A DNA stretch of 28,956 nt from JBOHWJ01 sp050736615 (GTDB taxonomy: Bacteria > Desulfobacterota > Binatia > Binatales > Binataceae), in contig JBOHWL010000007.1 of NCBI GenBank assembly GCA_050736615.1, forward strand, positions 1 through 28,956. The letters run 5' to 3'. Positions 7,387 to 15,259 of the stretch are shown here, in pieces. Made by a program: the position numbers and the translations under genes. The notes beneath the pieces are model-generated. The model worked only from the letters and a program-made list of their open reading frames with translations. It was not told the origin of the DNA and did not search any database. How positions within the stretch are numbered: position 1 is the stretch's first letter; each line of letters starts with the position of its first letter.

Positions 7387-7463
7387 GAATTCCTAGTTTG
7401 CGCGCATGAAGTCATCCGCGAATGTGGGATGAGACGGTCGCGCGGAGCGCGATCTGGTCGCGA

Positions 7464-9938
7464 CTAACTATCATCGTCCTGCTCGTAGTTGACCGCGCGC
7501 TCGTGATTGCCCATCTTGGCGCGGCCGCGGCGCAGACGCGAAGGTCCAAGCCGACGCACCTCACCATTGCCGGTATGGCCGGTCGTCATGTTCTCATCAA
7601 GCAAGCGGCCGAGATAACGCGCCAGATTATCATCCAGCACGCGCACCAGCGCTTCGGTCTGGGCGGCTTGAGTTATCTTGAGAAAGCCTTCGAGCCGATG
7701 ATTGTAATCGTGTTCGCGGATGAGCCGTGCAATTGCGCTTTGCGACAAGGCGGCCAGCTTGTTTCGTAACGGCCGGCGCACCTGCTCCATCATTTCAGCC
7801 AGCTCCTGGTTTGGCGATGTCCAGCCGAGCACGAAAGTGCATCGTGGGCAGCGCGGCCCTTCGAAGGCCGCGTCCGCATCGCAGTGAATCAAGCGCGCAT
7901 CAAGCGCCTTTAGGTTGACGAACAGCTCCAGCCCTTCGGGCGCCCCCAATGCCGCAATCATATTGAGCCGCCGCAAGGCCTCCAGATGGCGCCCCAACTC
8001 ATCAGCGGTCGTGCTCAGCCGTTCCAACTCGGCGCACCATCGTTCGTGGGCCAAATGGTAATAGCGTGTATAGCGTCCCTTGAATTCCGCGAAACGAGCT
8101 TGGATCACTTCGAATTTGCGTGAGGAGGCAGCGAGCGTCGCCGGGGCAAGGTCAACCAGCAAGAGCTTACTGGCAACCGCGAGCTGGCTCACTGGATTAT
8201 CACTCACACCCTCGTCGGGAGATTCCACCAATCCGGTGGCGTGAAGATAAGCCCGCATCTCACGCGCGCGCGGCATCACTTCGGCAAGCGCGGCGAGCGC
8301 TTCATATGCGGCGAAGATTTTGAGCGCGGCCTCATGACGTGGTTGGTCTTGGGCCAGCTCGATCAAGTTATCGGTGCCGGCTTCGGCGATCGCGATATAA
8401 TCCGCAACGGTTCGTTCCTGCTCCGCTGTTAAACACGCATTGCACTCCGCCATCGCGCCGGCGAGCGTTTCGCGCGCGCGACACGCCGCCTCCAACGCAT
8501 ACGCCATCGCGTCGCGCGACTGCTTGAGGCTCGTTTGAAGTTCGGACGCTTCGTTCACCTCCATCATCGCCGCGTCAAAATAGTGGAGAAGCGGCAGTGC
8601 CGCATTGAAGGCCGCGAGTTCGGAGGCGCCTCCCGCTCGCGCATCGAAACGAGCGCTGCGCGAATGCCGTTCATAGACCACAACTCCGCCTGTCGCGGCG
8701 GCAAGCGCGGTCAACAGCGATTCGAGTACCACCGGCGGTTCGGCGGAGCGTAGCGCGGGCACCAACGTCGCCATCGCCTCCAGACTCAGGCGCGCGTCTT
8801 CACCCGCGAGCTGACGCAATGCGAGTGTCGCGACGATCTGACGCGCGGCCTCACGTTCGCTCATCTCCGCCTCTGAAGCGTGGCTCGCAGACTCGTTCGC
8901 TCGGCTCGGCCTTGCTCCGCCCAGTAGTAAGTTCGCCGCGGCATGCGCGGCTGTGAGCGCCGCGCGCGCGGGGTCACCCAGGCGAGCCTCGATTCGCGCA
9001 CGTGATTGTGAGGCTTCCATCAGGTCGGCGGGGTAGATGAGGCGGCGCGTGTCGCCGTTCTTCCACGCGATGATACTTTCGCGCGCCAACATCGCCATGG
9101 TGGCTACCAGATCCGCCTCGCCCGCCAGCAGGTGGAGCAATTTCACCGTTTCAGGATGAAACGGAAACAACTCGTCGGGTAGGAACTCGCCAATTTCAAC
9201 CCCGCGGTAGGCTTCCTGGACCAAACGCGAAACCGGTTCGCGCAGTTCCCGTGCACGTCCGATCATCGCGGCCAGCCGCTCACGGTGGTCGCCCGGCGCC
9301 ACTTCAAAACTCTCCACGCCCGGCGGCGCCACGCCCCGCCCCGCCACCATTGCGATCAGCCGCACGCTCCTGACGGTTCGCGCCAAGGCGCAAAGCCCCT
9401 GAAGAAAATCGAACGCGGGCAGCACTTCGCTCAGACCGAAGTCAATGATCATGCTGAGCGAACGCACCCCTTGACGTCGCGCCTGTTCAAGCGCGAGGCC
9501 AATCGCGTCAACGCCGCCCAACTCACGCCACAGATTCGGCGCCTGGCTCTCGCCGGCCAATTCGAGCATGAACGCTTCGAGCAAGCGGTGCTCGAGTTCC
9601 CCCGCTTTACGCCCCTCGGCTTCAAGTACAATGGTCAGGTGACGCGCGGGTTCCGCGTTCATCGAACCAGCGCGGCGGCCGAGCGCCGCGGCGTAATTGA
9701 GAAAATGGGTTTTGCCGCAACCGGCATCGCCGCCAACCCAGAAGAGCGCGCCGCGTGCTTCGCCCAGTTGCCGGTTAAGCGCTTCCCACGCGCGGCGCGC
9801 GCCGCGTCCCATCACATAATGGGCGACAGTGCCTGGTTCCGGTTCCTTCTTCAGTTGCATGCGCGCGACGATTTCCGGGCCAGGCTGAACCCAGTCGCGC
9901 GCCGCCGGCTCCCGCATTTCTCGAGTTCGCATCGTCAT
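7464..9938 (-). CDS. Large P-loop ATPase of unknown function, distantly BREX/DUF499-ATPase-like
   Basis: This 824-aa protein has a clear Walker A GGDAGCGKTH (69-78) and a likely Walker B SLSMIIDF (160-167). Further on is the ELFPFHPETVKLL stretch (about 256-268). An FPFHP word after the ATPase core also occurs in large P-loop ATPases such as BrxC/PglY and DUF499 proteins, which is a motif resemblance and not a search result. The rest is mostly Ala/Leu/Glu-rich helix. A single CPRC pair near the C-terminus (CPRCTFVLGW) could be half of a metal site. No methylase, nuclease or phosphatase partner is nearby, so a defence role is not shown by context. The start ATG at 9938 is the first of two close ATGs. 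A TATAAT word on the minus strand (10075-10070) could serve its promoter. The stop is TAG. Confidence 0.85.
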   Translation of the reverse strand: MTMRTREMREPAARDWVQPGPEIVARMQLKKEPEPGTVAHYVMGRGARRAWEALNRQLGEARGALFWVGGDAGCGKTHFLNYAAALGRRAGSMNAEPARHLTIVLEAEGRKAGELEHRLLEAFMLELAGESQAPNLWRELGGVDAIGLALEQARRQGVRSLSMIIDFGLSEVLPAFDFLQGLCALARTVRSVRLIAMVAGRGVAPPGVESFEVAPGDHRERLAAMIGRARELREPVSRLVQEAYRGVEIGEFLPDELFPFHPETVKLLHLLAGEADLVATMAMLARESIIAWKNGDTRRLIYPADLMEASQSRARIEARLGDPARAALTAAHAAANLLLGGARPSRANESASHASEAEMSEREAARQIVATLALRQLAGEDARLSLEAMATLVPALRSAEPPVVLESLLTALAAATGGVVVYERHSRSARFDARAGGASELAAFNAALPLLHYFDAAMMEVNEASELQTSLKQSRDAMAYALEAACRARETLAGAMAECNACLTAEQERTVADYIAIAEAGTDNLIELAQDQPRHEAALKIFAAYEALAALAEVMPRAREMRAYLHATGLVESPDEGVSDNPVSQLAVASKLLLVDLAPATLAASSRKFEVIQARFAEFKGRYTRYYHLAHERWCAELERLSTTADELGRHLEALRRLNMIAALGAPEGLELFVNLKALDARLIHCDADAAFEGPRCPRCTFVLGWTSPNQELAEMMEQVRRPLRNKLAALSQSAIARLIREHDYNHRLEGFLKITQAAQTEALVRVLDDNLARYLGRLLDENMTTGHTGNGEVRRLGPSRLRRGRAKMGNHERAVNYEQDDDS

Positions 9939-10218
9939 TCCATGAGCGCGCTCGGCACGTCACGGTGGCCGCGAAGCATCAGTGCCAAGCCGCGTTCAAG
10001 TTGCTATTTCACAGCCGTGCTCGCGGACATTCAGACGATTAGCAAATCGGTCAACAATTGAGCAATAAAATTATATACTGAATCCTCTGGCGGCCCGATC
10101 GAGGTGGCATAGCCAGATAAAGACGGCCAGAGAAAGCCAGAAATGGCATCTGACCAGCCGCAAACACCTGAGCGCAACCCGCCCACGCGCTCGCACTACT
10201 GGATTAAAAAAGTGAAGG

Positions 10219-11403
10219 CTAGATCACGCCGTCCGCGCGCAAACGCTCCAGCGTGGCATCGTCGATGCCGATACTCGCCAGTACTTCGGCGGTATGCTCA
10301 CCCGCGGCGGGCGGCCGCCGCATCTGAACGTCCGTATCTGGCGCCGCCGACATCTTGATCGGCGTACCCATCACGCGAATCGCGCCGCGGGTTGGGAATT
10401 CACTGTCGATCAGCATTCGCCGCCGCGCCAGCTCGTCGTCGGCGGCCACTTCCGCGACCGAGCGCACCGGCGCGCACGGCACGCCCTTTTCGAGCAGAAC
10501 GGCGAGTACGGCGGCGCGCGCCAGCGTTCGGGTCCATCCGGCCACCAGCGCATCGACTTCATCGGCAATCGCGAAGCGTGCGGCGTGGTCCTGGAAGCGC
10601 GGCGTGCCGACCAGGTCTTCGCGCCCGATCAGCCGCGCGATCGTGCGCCAATGGGTCTCGCTCAGGCAAAAGATCAAAATTGCGCCATCCACGCACGGAT
10701 AAACATTCGACGGACACGCGGCGCGATGGCGATTCCCCATACGCCGGTACGGTTTGCCCTCGAGTTCGTTGGCGATGAGCCCGGTCATCGCCGGAATACA
10801 CATGTCGAGCATCGCGACTTCAACTTTTTGCCCCATCCCGCTCTTGCCGCGCTGGATTAAGGCGGCAAGAATCGCGCTGACCAGATGACTGCCGGTGCCC
10901 ATATCGATGAACGTCGAAGGCGTGCGTGTTCCCACGCTCTCAGCCGGCCCTGTCACGCTGATGAAGCCGCATGCCGCCTGCAGAGTGCTGTCCATCGCGC
11001 CAAGTTTCGCCCACGGACCGTCGGATCCGTAGCCCTTGCCCGAGGCGTAAATCAGGCGAGGGAAACGCGGACGCAGATCGGCGTAACCCAGGCCGAGTGA
11101 TTCCATCACGCCGTTCGAATAGTTCTCGACCAATACATCGGCGTCGGCCAACAGCGCGAGCAGGATTTCGCGGCCGCGAGAATGCTTGAGATTGAGCGTG
11201 ACCGAACGCTTGTTCGCATTGAGCATCAGGAAGGAATAATTGACCCCGCCCGGGGAAGCCGTCGGCCGCCGCAGCGCTTCACCGCCCGGCGGCTCGATTT
11301 TGATAATGTCGGCACCGAGAAAGGCCAACTGCAAGGTGCAATATGGCGCGGCGAATATCTGGCCGAGATCAATTATCCGAATCCCGTCGAGCGGCAGGCT
11401 CAT
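10219..11403 (-). CDS. Class III CoA-transferase, CaiB/BaiF family
   Basis: Family III enzymes move CoA between carboxylic acids, often in carnitine, aromatic or bile-acid metabolism. The N-terminus LDGIRIIDLGQIFAAPYCTLQLAFLGADIIKIEPPG is typical. The catalytic Asp is in FIDMGTGSHL (Asp167), and LVENYSNGVMESLGLGY and the LIYASGKGYGSDGPW stretch also match. I place the start at ATG 11403, 394 aa, with GGAG 9 bases upstream; in-frame starts at 11418 (ATG) and 11433 (TTG) would add 5 or 10 residues of unlike sequence. It is divergent from the NTF2-like gene. The substrate cannot be told from the sequence. Confidence 0.92.
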   Translation of the reverse strand: MSLPLDGIRIIDLGQIFAAPYCTLQLAFLGADIIKIEPPGGEALRRPTASPGGVNYSFLMLNANKRSVTLNLKHSRGREILLALLADADVLVENYSNGVMESLGLGYADLRPRFPRLIYASGKGYGSDGPWAKLGAMDSTLQAACGFISVTGPAESVGTRTPSTFIDMGTGSHLVSAILAALIQRGKSGMGQKVEVAMLDMCIPAMTGLIANELEGKPYRRMGNRHRAACPSNVYPCVDGAILIFCLSETHWRTIARLIGREDLVGTPRFQDHAARFAIADEVDALVAGWTRTLARAAVLAVLLEKGVPCAPVRSVAEVAADDELARRRMLIDSEFPTRGAIRVMGTPIKMSAAPDTDVQMRRPPAAGEHTAEVLASIGIDDATLERLRADGVI

Positions 11404-11547
11404 GCTGCATATCTCCATTCCCGGACTTGCCAATCATTACCATTGTTAGGCGGCCAGCTAAAATGGCAAGCATCTCGCTGAGCGTATTTCAAGGCCGCGG
11501 CACGCGTGAAAACAAGCAGCAATCTGATTGAGGAGGAATGCTTCATA

Positions 11548-11961
11548 ATGGCGGATCAAAACTGGGACGAAGCGATGGCCTCGGCAGCGGCGGCCAACCG
11601 CGAGATGGTTAAGGGAAACGCCGCGCCGCTCAAGCAATTGTATTCGCATCGCGACGATATCACGGTGCTCGGCGGATTCGGCGGTTTCGAACTGGGCTGG
11701 AGCGAGGTTGAGCCACGCCTGGAATGGGCGGCGTCGCAATTCCGGGACGGCCGCTTCTCACAGCGGGAGATCAACACCATCGTGGGGACCGATCTCGCGG
11801 TCACGGTGACTATCGAACACTATGATGCGCACATCAGCAATCAACCGGTGGAAACGCATGACGAATTGCGCGTGACGCAGGTGTTCCGGCGGGAAGACGG
11901 GGCCTGGCGCCTGGTCCATCGCCACGGCGACCCGCTGGTGCAAAAGCGCCCGCCGGATTAG
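11548..11961 (+). CDS. NTF2/SnoaL-like fold protein (DUF4440-type)
   Basis: This is a 137-aa single-domain protein. The N-terminal helices (MADQNWDEAMASAAAANREMVKGN), YSHRDDITVLGGFGGFELGWSEV, a TVTIEHYDAHI strand and the closing VTQVFRREDGAWRLVHRHGDPLV are typical of small NTF2-fold proteins annotated as SnoaL-like or ketosteroid-isomerase-like. Members bind small molecules or act as isomerases or hydrolases; the substrate is unknown. The start at ATG 11548 follows AGGAGG at 11531-11536 (11-base spacing). A longer GTG start at 11506 would translate through this ribosome site and is rejected. It is followed closely by the LLM oxidoreductase, possibly an operon. The stop is TAG. Confidence 0.85.
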   Translation: MADQNWDEAMASAAAANREMVKGNAAPLKQLYSHRDDITVLGGFGGFELGWSEVEPRLEWAASQFRDGRFSQREINTIVGTDLAVTVTIEHYDAHISNQPVETHDELRVTQVFRREDGAWRLVHRHGDPLVQKRPPD

Positions 11962-12042
11962 ACGGGAAGCGGCCGCGTTTCCCGCCGTCAACAGCTTTTG
12001 TTACGATTTGAGCTTCACCAACTGGATCGGGAGACACCAGCC

Positions 12043-13059
12043 ATGAAACTTGACACCGGCCTGACCACGCGCGACCTGAGTGAAGTACCGGCGATTGCGC
12101 GAGCCGCCGAAGACCAGGGCTTCGACGCCATCTGGTCAATGGAAGCTGGTAACGACGGCTTCTTGCCCCTTGCGTTGATCGCCGAGCATACCAGCCGGAT
12201 CAAAATGGGGCCCTCAGTCGTGATCGCTTTCCCGCGCAGTCCGATGGCGACGGCATATGCCGCATGGGATTTGGCGGCATTGTCTCACGGCCGCTTCATT
12301 TTGGGGCTGGGCACGCAGGTCAAGGGCCACATCGAGCGCCGTTACGGCGTGAGATGGGATCCGCCGGTGCCTAAGCTGCGCGAGTACATCCTGTCGCTCA
12401 AAGCAATTTTCAAGTGCTGGCGCGAAGGGGGCAAACGCCTGTCGTTTCAAGGCAAGTATTACAATTTCTCCCTGATGACGCCGTTTTTCGCGCCGCGCCC
12501 GCATGATTACGACATCCCGATATATATCGCCGGCGTCAACCAGCACATCCTGCGCCTGGCTGGCGAGCATTGCGACGGCCTCCACGCGCATCCGTTCAAC
12601 TCGCCCAAGTATTTGCGTGAATTCGTTCTGCCGCATGTCGAAGAAGGGTTGAAAAAATCCGGGCGTTCGCGCAAGGATTTCACGATTTTCACCACGGCGT
12701 TCGTGATCGTCGGCCGCAACCAGGAGGAAATCGAGCGCGCCAAGGCCGGCGTGCGCCAGCAGCTCTCGTTCTACGCCTCCACGCGCACGTACCAGGTGGT
12801 GCTGGAAACTCACGGATGGGGCGACGTGGCGCCCAAGCTCAACGAACTGGCCGCCAAAGGCGATTGGGCCGCGATGCCCAAACTCATCACCGATGAAATG
12901 CTCGAGGTCTACGCGGTGACCGGCACCTACGACAATATCGCGGACAAACTGCGCGAGCGTTACGATGGCTTGCTCGACCGCGTGGCCTTTTACGTCCCCT
13001 ATAAAGCGGCCTTCGATGACGCGACCTGGCGCCGGCTATGCCACCAGCTCAATGGTTAG
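12043..13059 (+). CDS. LLM-class F420-dependent oxidoreductase, MSMEG_2256-like
   Basis: This 338-aa luciferase-like TIM-barrel protein has MKLDTGLTTRDLSEVPAIARAAEDQGFDAIW at the start, then VIAFPRSPMATAYAAWDLAALSHGRFILGLGTQVKGHIERRYG and IYIAGVNQHILRLAGEHCDGLHAHPF. These match, from memory, the TIGR03617-type subfamily (MSMEG_2256) found in F420-using bacteria. Such enzymes use reduced F420 or flavin to reduce or oxidise small molecules. F420 use is inferred from the subfamily; no F420 biosynthesis gene is in the window. ATG 12043 has GGGAG 9 bases upstream; a TTG start at 11998 is less likely. The stop is TAG. Confidence 0.92.
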   Translation: MKLDTGLTTRDLSEVPAIARAAEDQGFDAIWSMEAGNDGFLPLALIAEHTSRIKMGPSVVIAFPRSPMATAYAAWDLAALSHGRFILGLGTQVKGHIERRYGVRWDPPVPKLREYILSLKAIFKCWREGGKRLSFQGKYYNFSLMTPFFAPRPHDYDIPIYIAGVNQHILRLAGEHCDGLHAHPFNSPKYLREFVLPHVEEGLKKSGRSRKDFTIFTTAFVIVGRNQEEIERAKAGVRQQLSFYASTRTYQVVLETHGWGDVAPKLNELAAKGDWAAMPKLITDEMLEVYAVTGTYDNIADKLRERYDGLLDRVAFYVPYKAAFDDATWRRLCHQLNG

Positions 13060-13146
13060 GCTCAACCCATAATTACAGGCCCAGCAGCGTCGCCGCCGAT
13101 CTAAAGCGCTATCGCGTTCCTGACGCGGACACGATGAGCCGGTGAG

Positions 13147-13896
13147 ATGCTCGCCAATTTCGCTTTTGTATTAGTGCATCCACAATCGCCCGGCAACATC
13201 GGTGCGGCGGCGCGCGCGCTGAAGAATACGGGACTGCGCGATTTGCGCCTGGTGGCTCCGGCCAAGGGGCCCGAGGCCGCCATCATGGCGGTGCATGCGC
13301 GGGACCTGCTCGAACGCGCGCAAATCCATTCCAGCCTGAGGACGGCGCTACGCGATCGTACTTTGACGATCGGCACCACCTGTCGGCGCGGGCCTTATCG
13401 TGAGCCGGGCTCCTTGCGCGAAATGGCGCCGGGGTTAATTGCCGCGGCCGCGAGCAATCGCGTCGCGATCATCTTCGGGCCGGAAGATACGGGCTTGAGC
13501 AATCACGAGCTTAAACTTTGCCAGCGACTGATGACGATCCCCGCCGCCCCGGACTACAGCTCGCTCAATTTGGCCCAGGCCGTGATGGTGGTGGCGTACG
13601 AGTTGATGATGGCGTCGGCAACGGCGCGTGATGAGCCCGCACCTGAATTTGCCCGCACGATAGTGATCGACGCGATGCTGGAGCGGATGGCGCACGCATT
13701 GGTCGAGATAGGTTTCCTGCCCGAAGATAATCGCGACCATATCATGTTCGCTCTGCGCCGATTATTCGGGCGTAGTGGCCTGCGGCCGCGCGAATTGGAC
13801 ATTTTGAACGGCATCGCCAATCAGATGAGATGGTTCGCCGAAGGCGGCCACGCGACCATCGCGGCCAAGCGGCGAGCCGGTCTCAAATTGCGCTAA
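13147..13896 (+). CDS. trmJ: tRNA/rRNA 2'-O-methyltransferase, TrmJ-like (SPOUT/TrmH family)
   Basis: The 249-aa SPOUT methyltransferase has motif 1 NIGAAARALKN (17-27), motif 2 IIFGPEDTGLSNHEL (108-122) and motif 3 YSSLNLAQAV (137-146) that form the knotted SAM site. The C-terminal extension is helical, as in TrmJ, which methylates the ribose of residue 32 in tRNAs. TrmJ and closely related TrmH-family enzymes are hard to separate by eye, so the symbol is less sure than the family. ATG 13147 directly precedes the conserved NFAFVLVHPQSPGN start. The neighbouring tRNA-Asn gene may be coincidental. Confidence 0.9.
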   Translation: MLANFAFVLVHPQSPGNIGAAARALKNTGLRDLRLVAPAKGPEAAIMAVHARDLLERAQIHSSLRTALRDRTLTIGTTCRRGPYREPGSLREMAPGLIAAAASNRVAIIFGPEDTGLSNHELKLCQRLMTIPAAPDYSSLNLAQAVMVVAYELMMASATARDEPAPEFARTIVIDAMLERMAHALVEIGFLPEDNRDHIMFALRRLFGRSGLRPRELDILNGIANQMRWFAEGGHATIAAKRRAGLKLR

Positions 13897-13969
13897 AAGG
13901 ACCGCGCCGTAACGCTTCCCGCTTTGCGATATAATCGAAAGGAGCTGTATTTTAGAGCGCCAGGCCGTT

Positions 13970-14233
13970 ATGGGCGAGATAATCCAACTTCGCGAGCGCC
14001 AGCAAGCACGGGAACGCGAGCAGCACCGCGCCCGCGGGGCTCGAAGCCTCGATCGCGCGGTTGCCTTGTTGAGGGATAATCTGGCAGTCGCCGCCGGCCA
14101 ACTGCGCGACGCGTCGCCCTCTGAACGTCCCGAATTGCTCGAGCGCGTGGAACGGCTGACAGCGCTGGTCCGCTATGGGATGCGGATGACGGAAGTCGAG
14201 CACCCTGAAGCGGCCTCCGGCGTTACGGAATAA
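13970..14233 (+). CDS. Hypothetical small charged helical protein
   Basis: This 87-aa product begins MGEIIQLRERQQAREREQ and is dominated by Arg, Glu, Ala and Leu in a helical, coiled-coil-like pattern (SLDRAVALLRDNLAVAAGQL, then ERPELLERVERLTALVRYG). It has no membrane segment or catalytic motif that I know. A GGAG word near 13941 is too far from the ATG for good initiation, and a TATAAT lies at 13930-13935. It sits between trmJ and tRNA-Asn. The regular amphipathic pattern supports a real gene, but function is unknown. Confidence 0.6.
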   Translation: MGEIIQLRERQQAREREQHRARGARSLDRAVALLRDNLAVAAGQLRDASPSERPELLERVERLTALVRYGMRMTEVEHPEAASGVTE

Positions 14234-14315
14234 CGACCTCGTGAATCAAAATGATTCGCGGGTGGTTGATTTCGGACGTCAAGGCGGATACCAAAGAAGA
14301 TTCCGAGTTTACTGC

Positions 14316-14391
14316 TCCCCGGTAGCTCAGTCGGTAGAGCGGACGGCTGTTAACCGTCAAGTCGCTGGTTCGAGTCCGGCCCGGGGAGCCA
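14316..14391 (+). tRNA. tRNA-Asn (anticodon GUU)
   Basis: A full cloverleaf can be drawn. Acceptor TCCCCGG (14316-14322) pairs with CCGGGGA (14381-14387). The D stem is GCTC/GAGC (14325-14328/14337-14340) and the anticodon stem GACGG/CCGTC (14342-14346/14354-14358). The loop is CTGTTAA with GTT at 14349-14351, and the T stem is GCTGG/CCGGC (14364-14368/14376-14380) around TTCGAGT. The discriminator is G and the CCA end is encoded (14389-14391). GUU reads Asn codons. I found no second copy of the 3' end downstream, so no attachment site is indicated. Confidence 0.96.
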
Positions 14392-14665
14392 ACCAAACAA
14401 CCAACCAATTCGCCGGCAGTTTCCCGAGCTGACGCTCGACGGTGCGCCATCGCTGTTTTGAACCTGACAATCAGAAAGACGGCGGTTCGGATAGCGACTC
14501 TCGCAAATTAGTGTACGCGAATGCCATCCAGCCAGATTCTCTCTTGAACGCGATATTTTTTATTTCGGTCGGTTTCTCCTTCGCGGCGATGAATCCCAAG
14601 AACGTGCGCTGAGAAAGCAAGTGCGACCGGTGGAGTTTGGCCGCCTCATCGCAGGATTAGCTCTG

Positions 14666-15259
14666 TCACCAGAGGCATCCCGCGATGTATGGCCTTGCCC
14701 ATAGCGCAAGATGCAGAAGCATGGATTTGGTCCAGGCGTCCTGTATGTGCTGGATTTCCGCAGTGCCGCAGCCGCTCTTTTCGAGCAAGGGCCGGATGGT
14801 TGTTGATACGATCGCCGAGAACGCGATCAAATATCGCAGCGGCACCACCGGCGGTGTCTGTGAGCGTTCGGTCTGGTTTTTTTTGACAGGCGTGTGACGT
14901 TTGCCGATTTCCTCTTGATAATCCAGCCACGCCTGATCATGTCCGCGTTCGCAAGCATCGACGACCCACTGCACAAAGCGTTTTTTGACTGCCGCCTTGT
15001 AAGACTCATCGGGTTTACCGTCCGGACCGAAGAAGACTCGCGCCATTTCCGGGTGCGCCGCGATAGCGGCCCGCCAGCCGTCCACGATTTCTTCGGCATG
15101 CGGCGCAAGAATAGGAGCCGCTCTACGCAGCCATTCGCGATCAGCTTCGCCAAACCCGGCAGCCTGTTCAAGGCTTCGCAGCTCATCGAGCGATACTGGT
15201 GAGTGCGGAAGCAAGCGTGAGTCGTACTCATAGCCCGGGATTCGAGCGTTTCTGTCCAT
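14666..15259 (-). CDS. Protoglobin (single-domain haem protein)
   Basis: The 197-aa protein matches the protoglobin family by IPGYEYDSRLLPHSPVSLDEL at the start, FFGPDGKPDESYKAAVKKRF, VQWVVDACERGHDQAWLDYQ, EEIGKRHTPVKKN and VVPLRYLIAF. His122 in the GKRH stretch is the expected proximal haem ligand. Family members bind O2, CO or NO; several are free-standing as here, while others are fused to signalling domains. The distal region reads DGWRAAI (60-66), so an Arg follows the Trp where the archaeal protein has Tyr. The ligand pocket may therefore differ, which is inference. GGAGAGGATAA directly precedes ATG 15259, a good ribosome site. No partner gene is adjacent. Confidence 0.92.
   Translation of the reverse strand: MDRNARIPGYEYDSRLLPHSPVSLDELRSLEQAAGFGEADREWLRRAAPILAPHAEEIVDGWRAAIAAHPEMARVFFGPDGKPDESYKAAVKKRFVQWVVDACERGHDQAWLDYQEEIGKRHTPVKKNQTERSQTPPVVPLRYLIAFSAIVSTTIRPLLEKSGCGTAEIQHIQDAWTKSMLLHLALWARPYIAGCLW

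Noticed and set aside
7438..7452. TCGCGC/GCGCGA hairpin between the convergent small gene and ATPase as bidirectional terminator
   Set aside because: Six-base stem without flanking T or A runs; could be chance in GC-rich DNA.
10143..10358. Small plus frame MASDQPQTPERN... before the CoA-transferase
   Set aside because: Runs antisense into the CoA-transferase gene and lacks a ribosome site; initial codons look plausible but are too few.
14223..14450. Minus-strand frame across tRNA-Asn (contains GSPGRTRTSDLTVNSRPLY)
   Set aside because: This word is a well-known artefact of translating tRNA genes backwards.
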